Positions 1-11,902 of a stretch of 64,000 bases of DNA are shown in pieces. This DNA is from Dipteronia dyeriana. Taxonomy: Eukaryota; Streptophyta; Magnoliopsida; Sapindales; Sapindaceae. The stretch lies in NCBI GenBank assembly GCA_032871835.1, contig CM065301.1:28900405-28964404 (forward strand), in the 5' to 3' direction. The notes under the pieces are model-generated. The model was not told the origin of the DNA, searched no databases, and saw only the letters and a list, made by a program, of their open reading frames with translations. Within the stretch, counting starts at the first letter, position 1; the number at the start of each line of letters is the position of its first letter. The position numbers and the translations under genes are program-made.

Positions 1-881
1 TCAAGAACAAGTAAATCATATTTACTTTTCTTGGACTTCTTCTTGCTTTGGGCTTTCATAGGTTTGGGTTTTCCCTTTGCTTGTATGCCTTTCGAACAGT
101 TCGTGTGGCGTTGGCAGCAGGCGTTGGAGGACATTCCTCCGTAAGCACAAACTTGAGGTCTTTGGTGACCAATATTGCATTAATGTTAAGTTTCCACTTA
201 GTGTAGTTATCACTAGTGAAAAGTCCTCATTTGTTGATTGGCTTATTTCATGAACAAACCACATTATTGGGGTTCATGTAAGGGTAACTTAGGCTCTCAA
301 GACCTCGAGAGGAGAAGCACCAAAAGTAAAATTCTTGTGATTACTTACTTTGAAGAGATAGTTGCACACACTCACATATTCATGCATAACTCTTGATCAT
401 ATATGTTGAGTGTTTTCTTGTGTGCATTTTAGTTTAAATGACTCTTGTTGACCTATTTGCATCTTGCTATGAAAGTTTTATGTCATGCTAGGCATTAAAA
501 TAGGATGCAATTTCATCACTCTTGAACTTATTGTTTTTGTGCATTTGAGTGTTGAAAAAATAGATCTTGTGTTGGTGGTGCGCTACTCGACCAGTGCACC
601 CCACCAGCGCAACATTCACAGTGGACTGTCGCTAGTCTTACGCTGCTGCAACTGTGCATAGTTGGAAAAATGTGCATGCGCTGGTGGTGCTCCACTCGTC
701 TAGCGCAGCCTCACCAGCGTAAACATTCCAGTGATTTTGCACTTGTGTTGCGCCACTGTGCAGCGCCTATTGAAATTTTTAGGCAATGCCCTAGTGGTGC
801 GCTACTCGACCAGCGCATCTCACCAGCGTACACTGAAGAAGCTGGAACATTTTATCCAAAACGACATCACTTTGTTTGGAT

Positions 882-937
<56 letters not shown>

Positions 938-1802
938 ATTGTCTTAAGGTAGTGGGTGAGTTCAAAATATCACATATTTTCCTTAGACCACATTTCAAAG
1001 AAAAAACACTTCCAAGAACTCATTTTTAATCACTCAAAGCATTCACATGTGCATCAAAACTTCATCTTGCATCATCTAAGTTCATCTAGAGTGCATCTAT
1101 GGATAGGGTTGCTTCATCACATCTTATTTGGTAAGCTCTTCACTATCTTCTTACAAGTTAAGTGTTTTTGCTTGCTAAACCATCTATTTAATTAATTGTA
1201 TTCTCTTAGAATATTTCTAGATACAAATTAGAGATTGTTGTGATGACATGATTGAGTGTTGTATTGTGATAGCTTCATAGGATTGATTGATCTATGTTTA
1301 GCTAAGCTATTTGAACATGTCATTTAGCACTTGATATCTAGGATTGCATTAATTGTTATCTCATTATCCTAGATAAGCATATAGGGTTTTCTAGCCTTGT
1401 TTGTTCATTGAATATCATCACATATTCACTTAGGACACTTTATCTCTTCATTGAGAAGTAAGACTTGTGTTGCTTCCGGGAGTAGGTAGCTTAAAGCACA
1501 AGCAATATGAACTAGGTTCACTTATACCGGGATTATGTAGTGGTGGTGGATTATACCGGGATTAGGTTGAAATTCCTTGCAATTAGTGGATTCGAGGTTC
1601 TAGTGTGGCGCACTCATTAGCCCGTGGTTTTTCCCATTTGGAGGGTTTCCACGTATATCTTAAGTTTCTTTTATATTTCCGCATTTTTACACTTGTGATT
1701 TTATTATAACTAGCTAGGGGCATTTTCGTAATCTTGACCTTTCACGAAAATTGGGTAAATTTGTTTAAAATCTATTCACCCCCCCCCCCCCCCCCCCCTC
1801 TA
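1..1802 (+). repeat. Copia-like (SIRE-type) LTR remnant with microsatellite and poly-C
   Basis: No gene is recognised. Toward the right end a 'gtggtttttcccatt..gggtttccacgt' stretch, then 'attcaccccc..ctctag', resembles the 3' part of SIRE/Maximus-type copia LTRs; this is recalled family knowledge, not a search. A degenerate module of about 105-112 bp, with GGTGGTGCGCTACTCGACCAG and CACCAGCG arms, occurs three times (about 577, 682 and 794). A (TA)n microsatellite spans 884-934. The motif TTATACCGGGATTA is repeated near 1522 and 1550. A run of 20 C occupies 1779-1798. A short minus-strand open frame at 22-264 matches nothing I know. Confidence 0.4.
884..934. repeat. (TA)n microsatellite
   Basis: A 51-bp uninterrupted TA dinucleotide run. 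It lies just right of the third copy of the GGTGGTGCGCTACTCG module. Short open frames that read IYIYIY across it are artefacts of the repeat. Confidence 0.95.
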
Positions 1803-3540
1803 GATTAATATTAAGCACACCATAATATTTGTTTCAACCAGTTAATATGTTATTTACGAGAATTTGAAGTAATGCAGAAGACATTATTGCTGAAATAAAT
1901 AAAACATTCATTCAATCATTTATTTAAAAAAATTGTGAGTGCTTTGGCATAAATTTAAACATGATGCATGCACATGTTTAACGAACTAGAACTACCCTAA
2001 AACTAGTTATTATACCACGACAATCCAACATACCACAAATAAGTGCCGCCTTAAGGTCGGTCAAGTCTTTACATGTTGGACCGAGACATTCTCAATCTAA
2101 TGATATTCTAGAATAACTCTTATTCCATATCATTCAACCATTGTTCATTCAATCAGGTTTTTAATTAACAAACTTAATCAAAACCTTCGTGAGTGCAACC
2201 CACCATTTCAAATCTCACGAGCTTAACTCGAGAATTGCCGCCTTAGGGTCTGTCAATCCCGAAATACCCTCAAAATCCTATCCGTTAGGAAGTCAACCTT
2301 GGTATTGACCTTTGTGGAAACCCTCCTTAGGGAGGACGAAAGCAAAGCCGTCACGAGGCCCCACTCGGATCTCACGGTGTTGAACTAATGATGGAGACCG
2401 CGGAATATATATGTCATGTATCCCTCTCCCACTCACTATTTTAAAATTAGGGTTTTCTATTAACCGTTAATGCACCTAGATTCTACAAGATTAAACGACT
2501 AACTTTAATCAAGTTATCTAGCGCATTAACTAATTAGAAACAAATTCTAATTAACTAATAAATTATTAATGATTTTTAACAATTAAAAATCTAATCTATT
2601 AGTGAATAATCTAAGTTTTTGTAAACTATTTACCAAGATCAGATTATTATGTTAGTGTTTACCAAATTTTAACTATTAAAACTCTAACACTTTATTTGGT
2701 TTATTTATTATTAGGTAATTAATCATATTAATCCTAATAACAATAAATGACCCTATTAATCTAACTTATTAAACTCTTTAATAACTAGATTAATATTAAT
2801 GAGAATTACCAAGTTTTCTAACCATTAAAAACTAATCTCATTATTCATAGCCAATTATGTATATTGTCCATTTTAATCACATTAAAAAAATACATAAAAT
2901 ATGAGGCTATAATTCATGTATGACATATCAAATATATTTGTATAGACACATATAATCTAAATGACATACGTATGCATGACAATGCTTTTATTATCACATA
3001 ATATAAAGCATACATGAATTGACCGAGTACTGTGGATTATTTAACCTAAAAAATTAGAACCTAAAAAATTGGAATCTAAAATTACAAAAACAATCCCAAG
3101 ACATTCATTGGTCTTCTTGTAATTTTCGAGTCTTCCAATCTTTTCAGGTCACTCCGTTTCATCTCATGAATTCGAAATGAGAAATCTGCACGGAACGCAC
3201 TAGGCAACACTTGCTAAAGGAACTGTGCGTGAACAGTACCACGTGAACATTATTGTGAACAGTGTCGGTGACCAGTACCGCTGTCACGCGCGTTTCTAGT
3301 TCTTCATTTACAGGTTACAATTTTTTTTATTTACAGTACAATAATAGTAAAAAAAATATATAAAAAAAAAAATTTACAACCCATAAACCCTAAATCCACA
3401 GTACCATAAAAATTTACGATCAACCATGTTTAATTAAACAATTTAATTATAAACATTCATAAAATCATAAAGATGGTGCCTACACATTTATACATACAGG
3501 GGCATCGAAAACAATTTCCTGTTTCGAAAGATAACCAGCC
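1803..3540 (-). repeat. Probable non-coding internal region of a non-autonomous LTR element
   Basis: This AT-rich stretch has no usable coding frame. It lies on the internal side of the primer-binding site of the LTR at 3553-5619, so it is probably the interior of a large non-autonomous (LARD-like) or badly decayed copia-type element read on the minus strand. No gag or pol motif was found. The element's second LTR is not visible to the left, so the outer border is unknown; the boundary with the copia-like remnant at about 1800 is a guess. Confidence 0.35.
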
Positions 3541-3552
3541 TCTGATACTAAT
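3541..3552 (-). other. Primer-binding site, tRNA-Met type
   Basis: Read on the minus strand, the bases directly after the LTR end give TTAGTATCAGAGGC, close to the TGGTATCAGAGC initiator-tRNA-Met primer site used by many plant copia-type and non-autonomous LTR elements. One base inside the TGG start is altered. The position next to the LTR terminus supports the orientation assigned to the element. Confidence 0.65.
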
Positions 3553-5619
3553 TGTTGGAACCCCGTTTACCAATTACGCAACGGAACTAGGTTTTAAAAT
3601 TTTTATACAAATCATAATCTGTATCTGGGACCACTGAACTTGGGATCGTAATTATTTTTCTAAACTAATATATACAATATGTAAACACAGGAAATTGTAA
3701 TCAACAAAAATTAGAAGAAGAAAACCTTACAAACGTTTGGAGGCTCCTTCACTTTTCGATACGCTCCTGTCTGAATCACTCGATCTTCCTCGCTATCTCC
3801 CAGGATTGGTAACTGCGTGTGTGCACGTCACGATCTCAAAAACTTGAATAGATGATGTAGAGAGATTTGAATAAACTATTTATTCTATGTGTTTTAAAAA
3901 CACACAAAACATGAAACAATATATATATATATCTAAAGCTCGCTTTGTTCTTCACGAATATATATGTAGAAAACACGATTGTTGTTGCTTATATCACAAA
4001 AATATATATCTGATGTTGCTATTTCACACACATATATATATCACGCATACTATTGCTTATATATATTTATAAAGCCAACTCTTTTCTATCTCCTATCAAC
4101 TCTCTACTTCCGTTTATATATATATATATATCTTGAGTGTATCAAGTATTTACATTCTATGCAGATTTCTTTTTTGACTATTGTTTCATGTGTACGTACC
4201 AATTTGCATCCAATACAATCTCTTATGTTATTAATTGATATATTTCTTTTAATTATCCTTTTCAAATATATCTAATATATTAAAAGTGATAATAAGTATT
4301 TTAAATTTAAACTTAAATTCAAATACTTAGATAAATGATTTAGTAAAAATAAAATAATCATATTATTTTATCTTCATTTAAATTCATATATCAACTAACA
4401 CCCTCCAATTAATAGTTAATTAATAATTCATAATTATCAATATAATTAAATAATCTAATTATTTAATTAATTTAACTATTAAAATTCATTAATTAAATAA
4501 TCTCATTATTCAATTAATTATTCCCGAATATATATATATATACGTGTCACCTTTGTAACACAATTAATTGAACAATCTAATTAATTTACCGTGACCCTTG
4601 TTACCTAAATCGATCGGGCTAGCAAGAGGACCTAATGAACCCACAGTATTTTGAGATCCAATAATCCTCGAAATCATTAATTAAACTCTTTAATTAATAT
4701 TCATTGATTATTAACTCCGGTGTTATTCCACTAAAAACCCGAAGCTGTACTATCTCAACTGTAGACGGTTTTACACAGACCGATACAACTCGGTGTCCAT
4801 CGATATAGCTATTACATATAGTGTGATTCTCCACAGTAGTTCATAATTAGAGCTTGGTCATAATGTTCGTTATACCCCTCTAATTACATATATCCTTTAA
4901 GTACCATTGATTCTCTGATGGACAATAAATCTTATTTCCTCACGGAATTAGGAGAGCACTCATATTGTCCAATCCCCGAATCAACCCTTAAGGCAACTAC
5001 CATCTACTTCTCACAAGAAGGAGTGAATTCCACTATTGTGTACAAACCTTCCCAGCCACAAGCCAAACCGCAATCCCAACATACGGAGTATATTGATCAG
5101 AAAATGCATCTAACCTCACCCATGGTATATCAAAGACCATGATCTAACCTTTATGAGTCGATAAGACACTTATGATTAAGATCACCCACATATAGCCATC
5201 ATTAGTTGATATATATGAATCTCATCGGTAAACGGGTTTTGGTGAGAGATTCATATAGATCATGGTTCAGTCCTATATGATCACATTATACAAGGTGTCT
5301 CCATTTCCATATCTCATATGAATAATTCAGGATAGAATCATCGTACATTACGGAATGGACCGCAGTTATAGATTAACCACAAATAAAGTATCCAGCTTTA
5401 TTTGCTATCTATGGACTCTTTAGATTGCATGTCTCTTACTGTATCCATCTGTATATGACACTCATATACACAGTTCGAGATTACATCCGGCAATCTTGGA
5501 TGTTAAATATATGCACAAGTTATAAAATAAACAACACAACATGAATGAATTTAACTTTTTCTTTTATTTATTTCATAAATCCATTTACAAATTACATATT
5601 TAGAGCATAAACCCCAACA
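3553..5619 (-). mobile_element. LTR (2067 bp) of a minus-strand LTR retroelement
   Basis: The segment starts TGTTGGAACCCC and ends ACCCCAACA, so it has the 5'-TG..CA-3' termini inside a short inverted repeat (TGTTGG/CCAACA) typical of LTRs. A tRNA-Met-type primer site abuts its left edge, so this is the 5' LTR of an element read on the minus strand. Its content is non-coding and AT-rich, with several (TA)n blocks near 3920, 4115 and 4530. Apparent short frames (for example 3887-4275 and 4918-5142) are not supported by any family. No partner LTR is seen in the window, so a target duplication cannot be checked. Confidence 0.65.
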
Positions 5620-6935
5620 ACATGGTCCTTACTTTTTAGAATATCTTCAATATAATAGTGATTTATAAAAAAAATATTGCGTATGAAAAATAAACGGTCT
5701 TTTAATAAATATATCTCTAAAGTAGTTATACATATTCAACCTTGGTAAAAAAAATAATAGATATTATCAATATAATCGTCTATTTTCAAACGGTCTGTTG
5801 TATAACTATTTTTTCGATTGGTTCAGTAAGTATTTAAAATTGACACTAATTTTTTATCTATTTTTATTAAAAAAATAAAATAAAAAAATAAAAAATAAAA
5901 AACTGAACACGTCATAATAAAAATGTGTTATAAAAAGAAATATTCTAGACTAAATTTTGAATTGATTTCAATTATATCTTTATGCCACGTATGATACAAA
6001 TCCATTGATATTGTTGTCATATCAACAACTATTGGTATGCAAACCACGGAATGTTTTTATAAATACAACAAATTGATTCCTCTATCAATCAACCGTCAAC
6101 CAAACATAACGGTTTTGAGGGCATTTTAGTATTTAAACTATGTGGCTAGAAAAAATTGAAACGTGTTAAAAAAGAAAAACAAAATTAATATTAATAGAAA
6201 AAAATAAGAAAAATAAATAAATTTTGAATCTATCCAGTCTCCATCGCTGCCAGCCGCCTCAACCATCATCACATTGTCAAACGACCCCACCCCAGATCTC
6301 CTGATGCCTGTACCTATCGCCTCAAACTCCACCATATCCACCAAAATCAAACACAGCATGATCAAACATCACTACCAAAATAAAGCACACCATCGTCAAA
6401 CATCACCACCAAGAATCAAAAACCCAAACTTAAAAAAACAGCAGAAAAAAAAATCCATTTTCGCTTCCACTAAGATCAAACGCACAATCGCGGCGGCCCT
6501 GAAGTTATATTCGTGACGACCTTGGTAACGTGGCCGCCGCGAACTGGGGTTGCGGTGACTATGTAAAGTTAACAGGTCTATCACGATCCTTCCAGTCTCC
6601 CCTAATTCGCAATGGCTCTATTTCACGAACCGTCGCGAATATAGAGCCTTCCCGTCCGAGATCCATTTGGATCTCCATACAGATAAAGATCCAGATATTG
6701 ATCCATCCTTTCTGTTCTCTTATTTCCTTTTTTTTTTTTTTATTTAATATGCTTTTACTTGTGATTATACGTCAAAGATCTCTTCTTTCTTATATCGATT
6801 TGTTTGTTTTAAAAAAAAAAAAATTAATCTTCAATGTTTTTATTTTCACCGTCCATCTATAATAGATGGACGGTGGAGATCCATCTCCTCTTTTTTTTTT
6901 AAAAATATTTATTTGTTTCTAAGTTATGGTCAGAT
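5620..6935. other. Intergenic, no gene recognised
   Basis: AT-rich to about 6230, then a somewhat GC-richer stretch (6230-6680) with overlapping short frames on both strands that share no recognisable domain and carry low-complexity Lys/Ser/Phe runs. A near-perfect palindrome lies at 6847-6875: CACCGTCCATCT, 5-nt loop, AGATGGACGGTG. Homopolymer T and A tracts at about 6730, 6810 and 6890 suggest old transposon debris. Nothing here supports a coding call. Confidence 0.6.
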
Positions 6936-7567
6936 TAATGGTGTCCATGGTTCTGGTTACGAACCGTCGGTTTCGGTTTCGGTTTCGGTTTCGGTTTCGG
7001 TTTCGGGTTCGGTTCCTTAGAAAGGTCAAACTGAAACCGTAACCGAAACCGAAACCGAAACCGAAACCGTAACCGGAATTGAACGGTTTCAGTACCGACG
7101 GTTTTTCGGTTTCGGTTTGTGAAACCGAACGGTTAGGTTCAGGTTTCGGTTTGGTACGGGTTTTTTTTTTTCATATACATTGTCACGTGACAGCAATTGA
7201 TTAGTTGCTGCATAATTTTTATTGGACAAAGCTCACTTGCACCGTATAAGTGTATAAACCCAAACTCTTTATTGTTCAAATTGTAAGAACGTGCCACTTG
7301 TCACAATATGATTTGCTATTTTTTTTAATATATCGAAACCGGCGGTTTAACCGATTTAACCGGCGGTTTTTTAACGGTTTTTTAGAAATCGTAACCGTAA
7401 CCGAACAGTCGGGAACCGGTTTTCAACAGGTTTTGTAACCGACGGTTTCGGTTTCGGTTTCGGTTTCGGTTTCGGTTTCGAGAGGACGGTTTCGGTTTGG
7501 TTCGGTTCCGGTTCGGTTCCGGTTCGGTTCGGTTTCGAACGGTTTAACCGAACCGTGGACACCTCTA
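6936..7567. mobile_element. hAT-like MITE with TTTCGG tracts (632 bp)
   Basis: The ends form terminal inverted repeats: left TAATGGTGTCCATGGTTC, right end reversed TAGAGGTGTCCACGGTTC. The 8-bp flanks GGTCAGAT (6928-6935) and GATCAGAT (7568-7575) match at 7 of 8 positions, the target-site length of hAT transposons. The interior is mostly GGTTTC/CCGAAA hexamer tracts in both orientations (about 6966-7010, 7040-7070, 7440-7480), as in the 'gtgtccacggttcggttcgg' class of plant non-autonomous hAT elements. It has no transposase. Open frames across the tracts read as repetitive KPKPKP and are not genes. Confidence 0.8.
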
Positions 7568-7837
7568 GATCAGATGAGTAAATTTAAATATTCGGTCCCC
7601 TTTGACCATTAATTTTTTGTCGAAAATATATATTTGATGTATTTACGAAAAGTAAATGACCATGAGTCCTAAAAAATCAAACATGAATAAAAATTTGATG
7701 TTTTGTCAAAATTTAAGGACTTCATTGATAATAGCCATTGTTTTCCATTAGTACGTGCTATTGAGAGAGAAAAAAAACAAGTATGAGGAGGAATTTTGTA
7801 AGAGTTTTTTTAATGGAAACCGACTGGCACGATACAA
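7568..7837. other. Intergenic, no feature seen
   Basis: A 270-bp AT-rich spacer between two terminal-inverted-repeat elements. I see no coding frame, RNA gene or repeat of note beyond the 8-bp target duplicate at its left edge. Confidence 0.6.
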
Positions 7838-8608
7838 TTAGATCATCTCCAATGGAACTCCATTTTATCTAATAGGAGACTCATCCCCTTCCGATCGGTC
7901 AGAGACCGAGAAGCATTAAAATAGAGATCCAAAACACCCCATATCTATATTACTATTCACTTTTTATAATCTCATTTCACCTTTATAAATTTTTATTCCA
8001 TCAATCTAATTACTATAAAAATTATATAATTATAAATATTTTATTGAGATATTTCAACTGAATATAATATTTACTAATATTTTTTTAAAATTTATTATAC
8101 ATTTTATTAATCAATGAATTAATAAGTATTTTAATTCAAAACAAATGTTTTTAAATCATCAATTTTTTCAATACAAATACGATTAAATTGCCAAAAGCTA
8201 ACCTAGATGAGGGTGAATAGGTTATAAACCTCTTTTCAATATTTGAAACAAATATAAGTTTGTCAATTTAGATAACTTGAATCACAACACGTACATTTAA
8301 TCACAAAATTATATCAAAATCATCCCATGTAGAAAAAGTTAGTATGACCAATTATAAAAAAGATTAGAAAATTTAGGTGTAATAAAAGTGAGTAAATTTT
8401 TATCTAAAATAATTAAGAGAAAAGAATTTTAGTAAAGAAAGTTTGAAACATTATTTATAAAGCAAAATAATAATATATTATTATTTAGATATTGTAAAAC
8501 GGAGTATGGTTTGAATAATAACTTTATAGAGATAGAATATTCCTAGAATATTCCATTTTCAGTCTACAAAATAGATAAAATTTTAAAGAACGATTGGAGA
8601 TGGCTTTA
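7838..8608. mobile_element. Terminal-inverted-repeat element carrying a copied 139-bp block
   Basis: The ends TTAGATCATCTCCAATGG and, reversed from the right, TAAAGCCATCTCCAATCG share a CATCTCCAAT core, a motif common at the ends of plant MITE-type elements. The interior is non-coding and about 75-80% AT by eye. A 139-bp block inside (8170-8308) is repeated exactly at 20695-20833. The flanks GATACAA and GGATAGCAA are similar but do not make a clean target duplication, so superfamily assignment is left open. Confidence 0.5.
8170..8308 (+). repeat. 139-bp direct repeat, copy 1
   Basis: Matches 20695-20833 base for base from AATACAAATACGATT to TTTAATCACAAAA, as far as I can read. It includes CCTAGATGAGGGTGAATAGG, which resembles the termini of SIRE-type copia LTRs. 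It sits inside a terminal-inverted-repeat element, 392 bp left of Tat element A; the partner lies 38 bp right of that element. Confidence 0.85.
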
Positions 8609-8695
8609 GGATAGCAACCTCTTGCACAATGGTGGAGCTCTATTGATATTTCCCTAAAAGTTACAAATAAATTATGTAGCATGTATAAATCATTT

Positions 8696-8700
8696 ATTGT
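8696..8700 (+). other. Target-site duplication of element A, left copy
   Basis: ATTGT directly precedes the 5' LTR and is repeated directly after the 3' LTR at 20657-20661. A perfect 5-bp duplication shows that element A is a single complete insertion and not an assembly of fragments. Confidence 0.9.
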
Positions 8701-9593
8701 TGTCGTATGTAAATTTTACCAAGCATACATATCATCGATAGGAAGGAGAAAATTGCCAAGTGGACACCCAAATAGGAACTCAGGAAATATCCTACGAGAT
8801 ATCATTAAAGAGAAGAAAACCAGAGTAAACCAGTAGCATGGCAAGACCTACTCGGGATCAACTAAATTACTCCAAATCAATTAAAAGTACTCGGGGTAGA
8901 CAAGAAAGCATCTTCTACTCGGGCTTAAACGGTGATACTCGGGACCAACGAGTGTTATTCTTACTCGGGATAAATGCGACCCGAGTAAGAAACTTAATGC
9001 TTAGTTTATACGGATTGAGTCATTAAATACACGAAGATAGCCATCAGGAAGGAAACCCAAAGAGAACAAAATACTGAGCTAGAAGAATCCTCAATCAGGA
9101 AACAACTTGATTTCGCTACAAAGACTGCATTCTTATAAGGTAACAAGTCCAAATAAAACTGCACTACTAGAATCTCACTCGATTTCCATAAGAGACTTCG
9201 AAACAGGAAAGAAGACAAATCAACCTCAAGCAAGTAACCGAATCACAATTAAATACAAAGATCTTGTATTACTTGTACAAAGCAGATAAATATATAAATA
9301 GACCCATAATCTCGTTCCAAAAGAGATATAGGTAATATAGCATATACAAACAATCGTAGAAAAATACAGAGAGAAGAAAGAGAGATCGAGAGCTTGTAAA
9401 CATCATAATTTCATAGTGGATTTTGGCTCGGTTGACCCATCAACCACCCGTGGACGTTTCTCCGGTCATCGGAGTTTTACCACGTAAAACTTGTGTCTTC
9501 GTTACTCTCTCTGAATCTCTCTCACTTTGAATTAATAGCCGAAATCCAATCCTTGTTGGCTTTTCTAACACAATCCAGAAATCGACGTCAACA
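8701..9593 (+). repeat. 5' LTR of element A
   Basis: Runs from TGTCGTATG to GACGTCAACA (893 bp) and pairs with the 3' LTR at 19761-20656. A TATA-like box TATATAAATA lies at 9291-9300. Upstream, the motif ACTCGGG (or CCCGAGT) occurs six times between 8850 and 8986, at spacings of about 17-39 bp. A 62-codon open frame at 8838-9026 is kept in both LTR copies but matches no family and probably only reflects the repeat. Confidence 0.95.
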
Positions 9594-9595
9594 AT

Positions 9596-9613
9596 TGGCA
9601 CTAGAATAAGGGG
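9596..9613 (+). other. Primer-binding site of element A
   Basis: Two bases after the LTR end, TGGCACTAGAATAAGGGG begins with the TGG that pairs with a tRNA CCA end. Element B has TGGAGCTAGAAGGAGGGG at the same place. I cannot assign the tRNA from memory. Confidence 0.6.
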
Positions 9614-9639
9614 TTGAGCCTCCGAACTTGTTAAAAGCG

Positions 9640-11345
9640 ATGACAGGAAGTAGAAGTACAAGCAGTTCAGGGAATGACCAAAAATAACTAGGCGATTTCC
9701 ATGTTGGCAACACTTCACAAGATCCTGCAGCAAACACAGAAAACCAGCCTGCACACCTGGCAGGGATCCAGCAAGATCCTCCAACCAACAGAGATCTTAC
9801 GCTACGTTTCCAAGAGGCCTTGCAGCAATTGGTGACAGACGCAGCAAGGGACAGGATTGATCTACTGGCTACAGGAGCACATACTCTCAATCCTCCACCC
9901 GTAAGGCTCCGTTCGGTGGTGGTTGCCAGGAATAACTATGCCAGAAACCAAAAGGAACTTCCCAATCAACCCGTCAAGACAGGAAACACTTGAAGAGGAA
10001 CAACATCACCAAAGGCTGGACCACAATCAAACAGTACGCACTTGACACCGTAAATATGACCAGCACAGGGATCGGTCGTCATCAGAAGATAGCGATCGAC
10101 CTCATCGTAAACGTCATTAAGGAGTCATACGAGAAACTCGGTATCAAAGTGAACAATTACCCAACGGTTTAACCGTCGAGGAAGCCCGATGGGGGACAGA
10201 GATGTCATGATCCGGAGCCTAACTCAAGAAGTCAAGAACAATAGGCGTCAGATGGATGCATTGGTCAGACGTTATGGCTATAACGATTTATCTGACGGAG
10301 ACTCAGACAACCCATTTACCAAGGAAATCTTACGGACCCCTTTCCCAGAAAGGTTCAGGATGCCGCACGTGGAGCAGTTTAAGAAAGACACGGACCCGAA
10401 AGAGCACGTGAGACGCTATAAAAGCGCCATGGTCCAGTATGCCCACAGCGATCCCTTATTATGTCTCAACTTCCCATAAACTCTGGGAGACATGGGGTCG
10501 AGGTGGTTCGGAAGGTTACCTTCAGCAAGCATCAAGAGTTTCAGTGAACTAAGCATAAGCTTCTCAAGGCAATTCCTGAGTAACTTTCACAGGAAAAAGT
10601 CAGTGGCTCACCTTGCTCAAATAAAACAAGGGAAAGATGAGTCACTGAAAAAAAAACTAGAGAGATTCGGCCAAGGGGTATCAGAGATTGGCAGTGCAAA
10701 TGATGAAGCCATAATCGCTGCATTCATCAATAATTTGCAGAATGGACGACTATCCTTTGATTTGAGAAGAGCACGACTGACTAGGTATGCTGACATAATG
10801 GATATGACAGGAGGATACGCACTGGCCGAAGAAGAAGAATTAGCTACAGTGGGAGTTATATGCACGGAGGAAAGCCCGAACAGAAGGATGCTGAAACCAA
10901 AGGGCATAATCAAAAAGGAAAGCTAAAAGGGAACGGCAAGGAGAAAAACAAGGATGAGGGTAATGGGCTCAATGCCGAACGGTCCACAGAGAAATACCGA
11001 GGCAGATATACCAATTACACCCCTCTTCGAAAAAAACAAGGAGAAATTTTAGCCATCTTGGAAGATAAGAATATGGTGCAAGAATCACGGTGACAATCTC
11101 AGTTCGCCCGGAGAGATACAACCAAGTATTACAGATTTCACAAGGAAACCGGGCACGAGACTTCAAAGTGTTTCCAGCTCAGAGATTACATAGAGACTCT
11201 TATTCGGGAAGGGCACTTTCGGGATGTAATCTTAAAAAAAGATGAGAAATCAGAAACTAAGAGAGAAGTTAAGGTTGATCACAACCCTGGTCGAAATCAA
11301 AGAACCATCCCCGAAGCCAATCAAGTAATACATACAATTTTCGGA
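9640..11345 (+). pseudogene. gag of element A, broken
   Basis: Encodes the structural (capsid) protein of the element. An ATG at 9640 opens an MTGSR-type start that ends in a stop after 15 codons. Longer frames follow at 10189-10479 and 10492-10926. The second contains the plant retrotransposon gag signature (SFSRQF, then AHLAQIKQGKDESL and FINNLQNG). A basic linker of Gln/Lys/Gly/Asn follows, then at about 11115-11200 a zinc-knuckle-like segment, YRFHKETGHETSKC, in which the first cysteine position is tyrosine. At least four stops or shifts break the frame. Element B keeps a matching gag with different breaks. Confidence 0.8.
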
Positions 11346-11391
11346 GGACCCTCTACTGGGAGAAGCAACCGAGAATGAACTCAGGAAATCA

Positions 11392-11900
11392 ATGAATAAC
11401 TTCGACGTAAACTCGGTTGAGCCAGACCCGAAAAGGGTAAAGGAAGGATGGGACCCAATAGTCTTTACAGAGGCAGATTCCTATGGAGTCGGTGTTCGAC
11501 CTAATGACGCTTTGGTTATAAGTGCCCGGATTGGCCATAGGGAAGTCCGGAGAATTTTAATAGATAATGGGAGTTCAACAGACATCCTAAGCGTGGCCGT
11601 ATACGACCAGCTAAGACTAGACAGAAAAGATTTACAGCCTTTCCATACACCATTAAGAGGGTTTGGAGGGATAGAGGTCAGGTCACACGAGGACTGTAAA
11701 ACTACCCGTAAAGATTGGAACGGCACCATGCTAGAGGACTATCCTGCTCGACTTCGTGGTAGTTGATTTGGACAATTGGCCGTATAATACATTATTGGGT
11801 CGGCCATTCCTGAATAAAACAAAGGCCGTGACGGCCACTTATGCATTAATGATCAAGTTCCCAATAGAACAAGGGGTTGAGATAGTCAAGGGATCCTAAG
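11392..11900 (+). pseudogene. Aspartic protease region of element A
   Basis: The retroviral-type aspartic protease that cleaves the polyprotein. ILIDNGSSTDIL (about codons 60-71 of the frame at 11392-11766) carries the active-site Asp in the DNGSS form usual in Tat elements, and LLGRPFLNKTKA downstream is the family's closing motif. The frame shifts near 11690, and the two halves read in different phases. A stop at about 11897 separates this region from the RT region, where element B has a sense codon. Confidence 0.8.
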
Positions 11901-11902
11901 AG

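Noticed and set aside
6138..6862. Possible small genes in the 6.1-6.9 kb stretch
   Set aside because: Competing frames with Lys/Phe low-complexity runs and no motif; no splice-supported model found.
6960..7500. Interstitial telomere repeat
   Set aside because: The hexamer is TTTCGG, not the plant TTTAGGG, and it sits inside hAT-like ends.
8838..9026. 62-codon frame kept in both LTRs of element A
   Set aside because: It lies in U3 over the CCCGAGT array and has no known family; preservation is expected from LTR identity alone.
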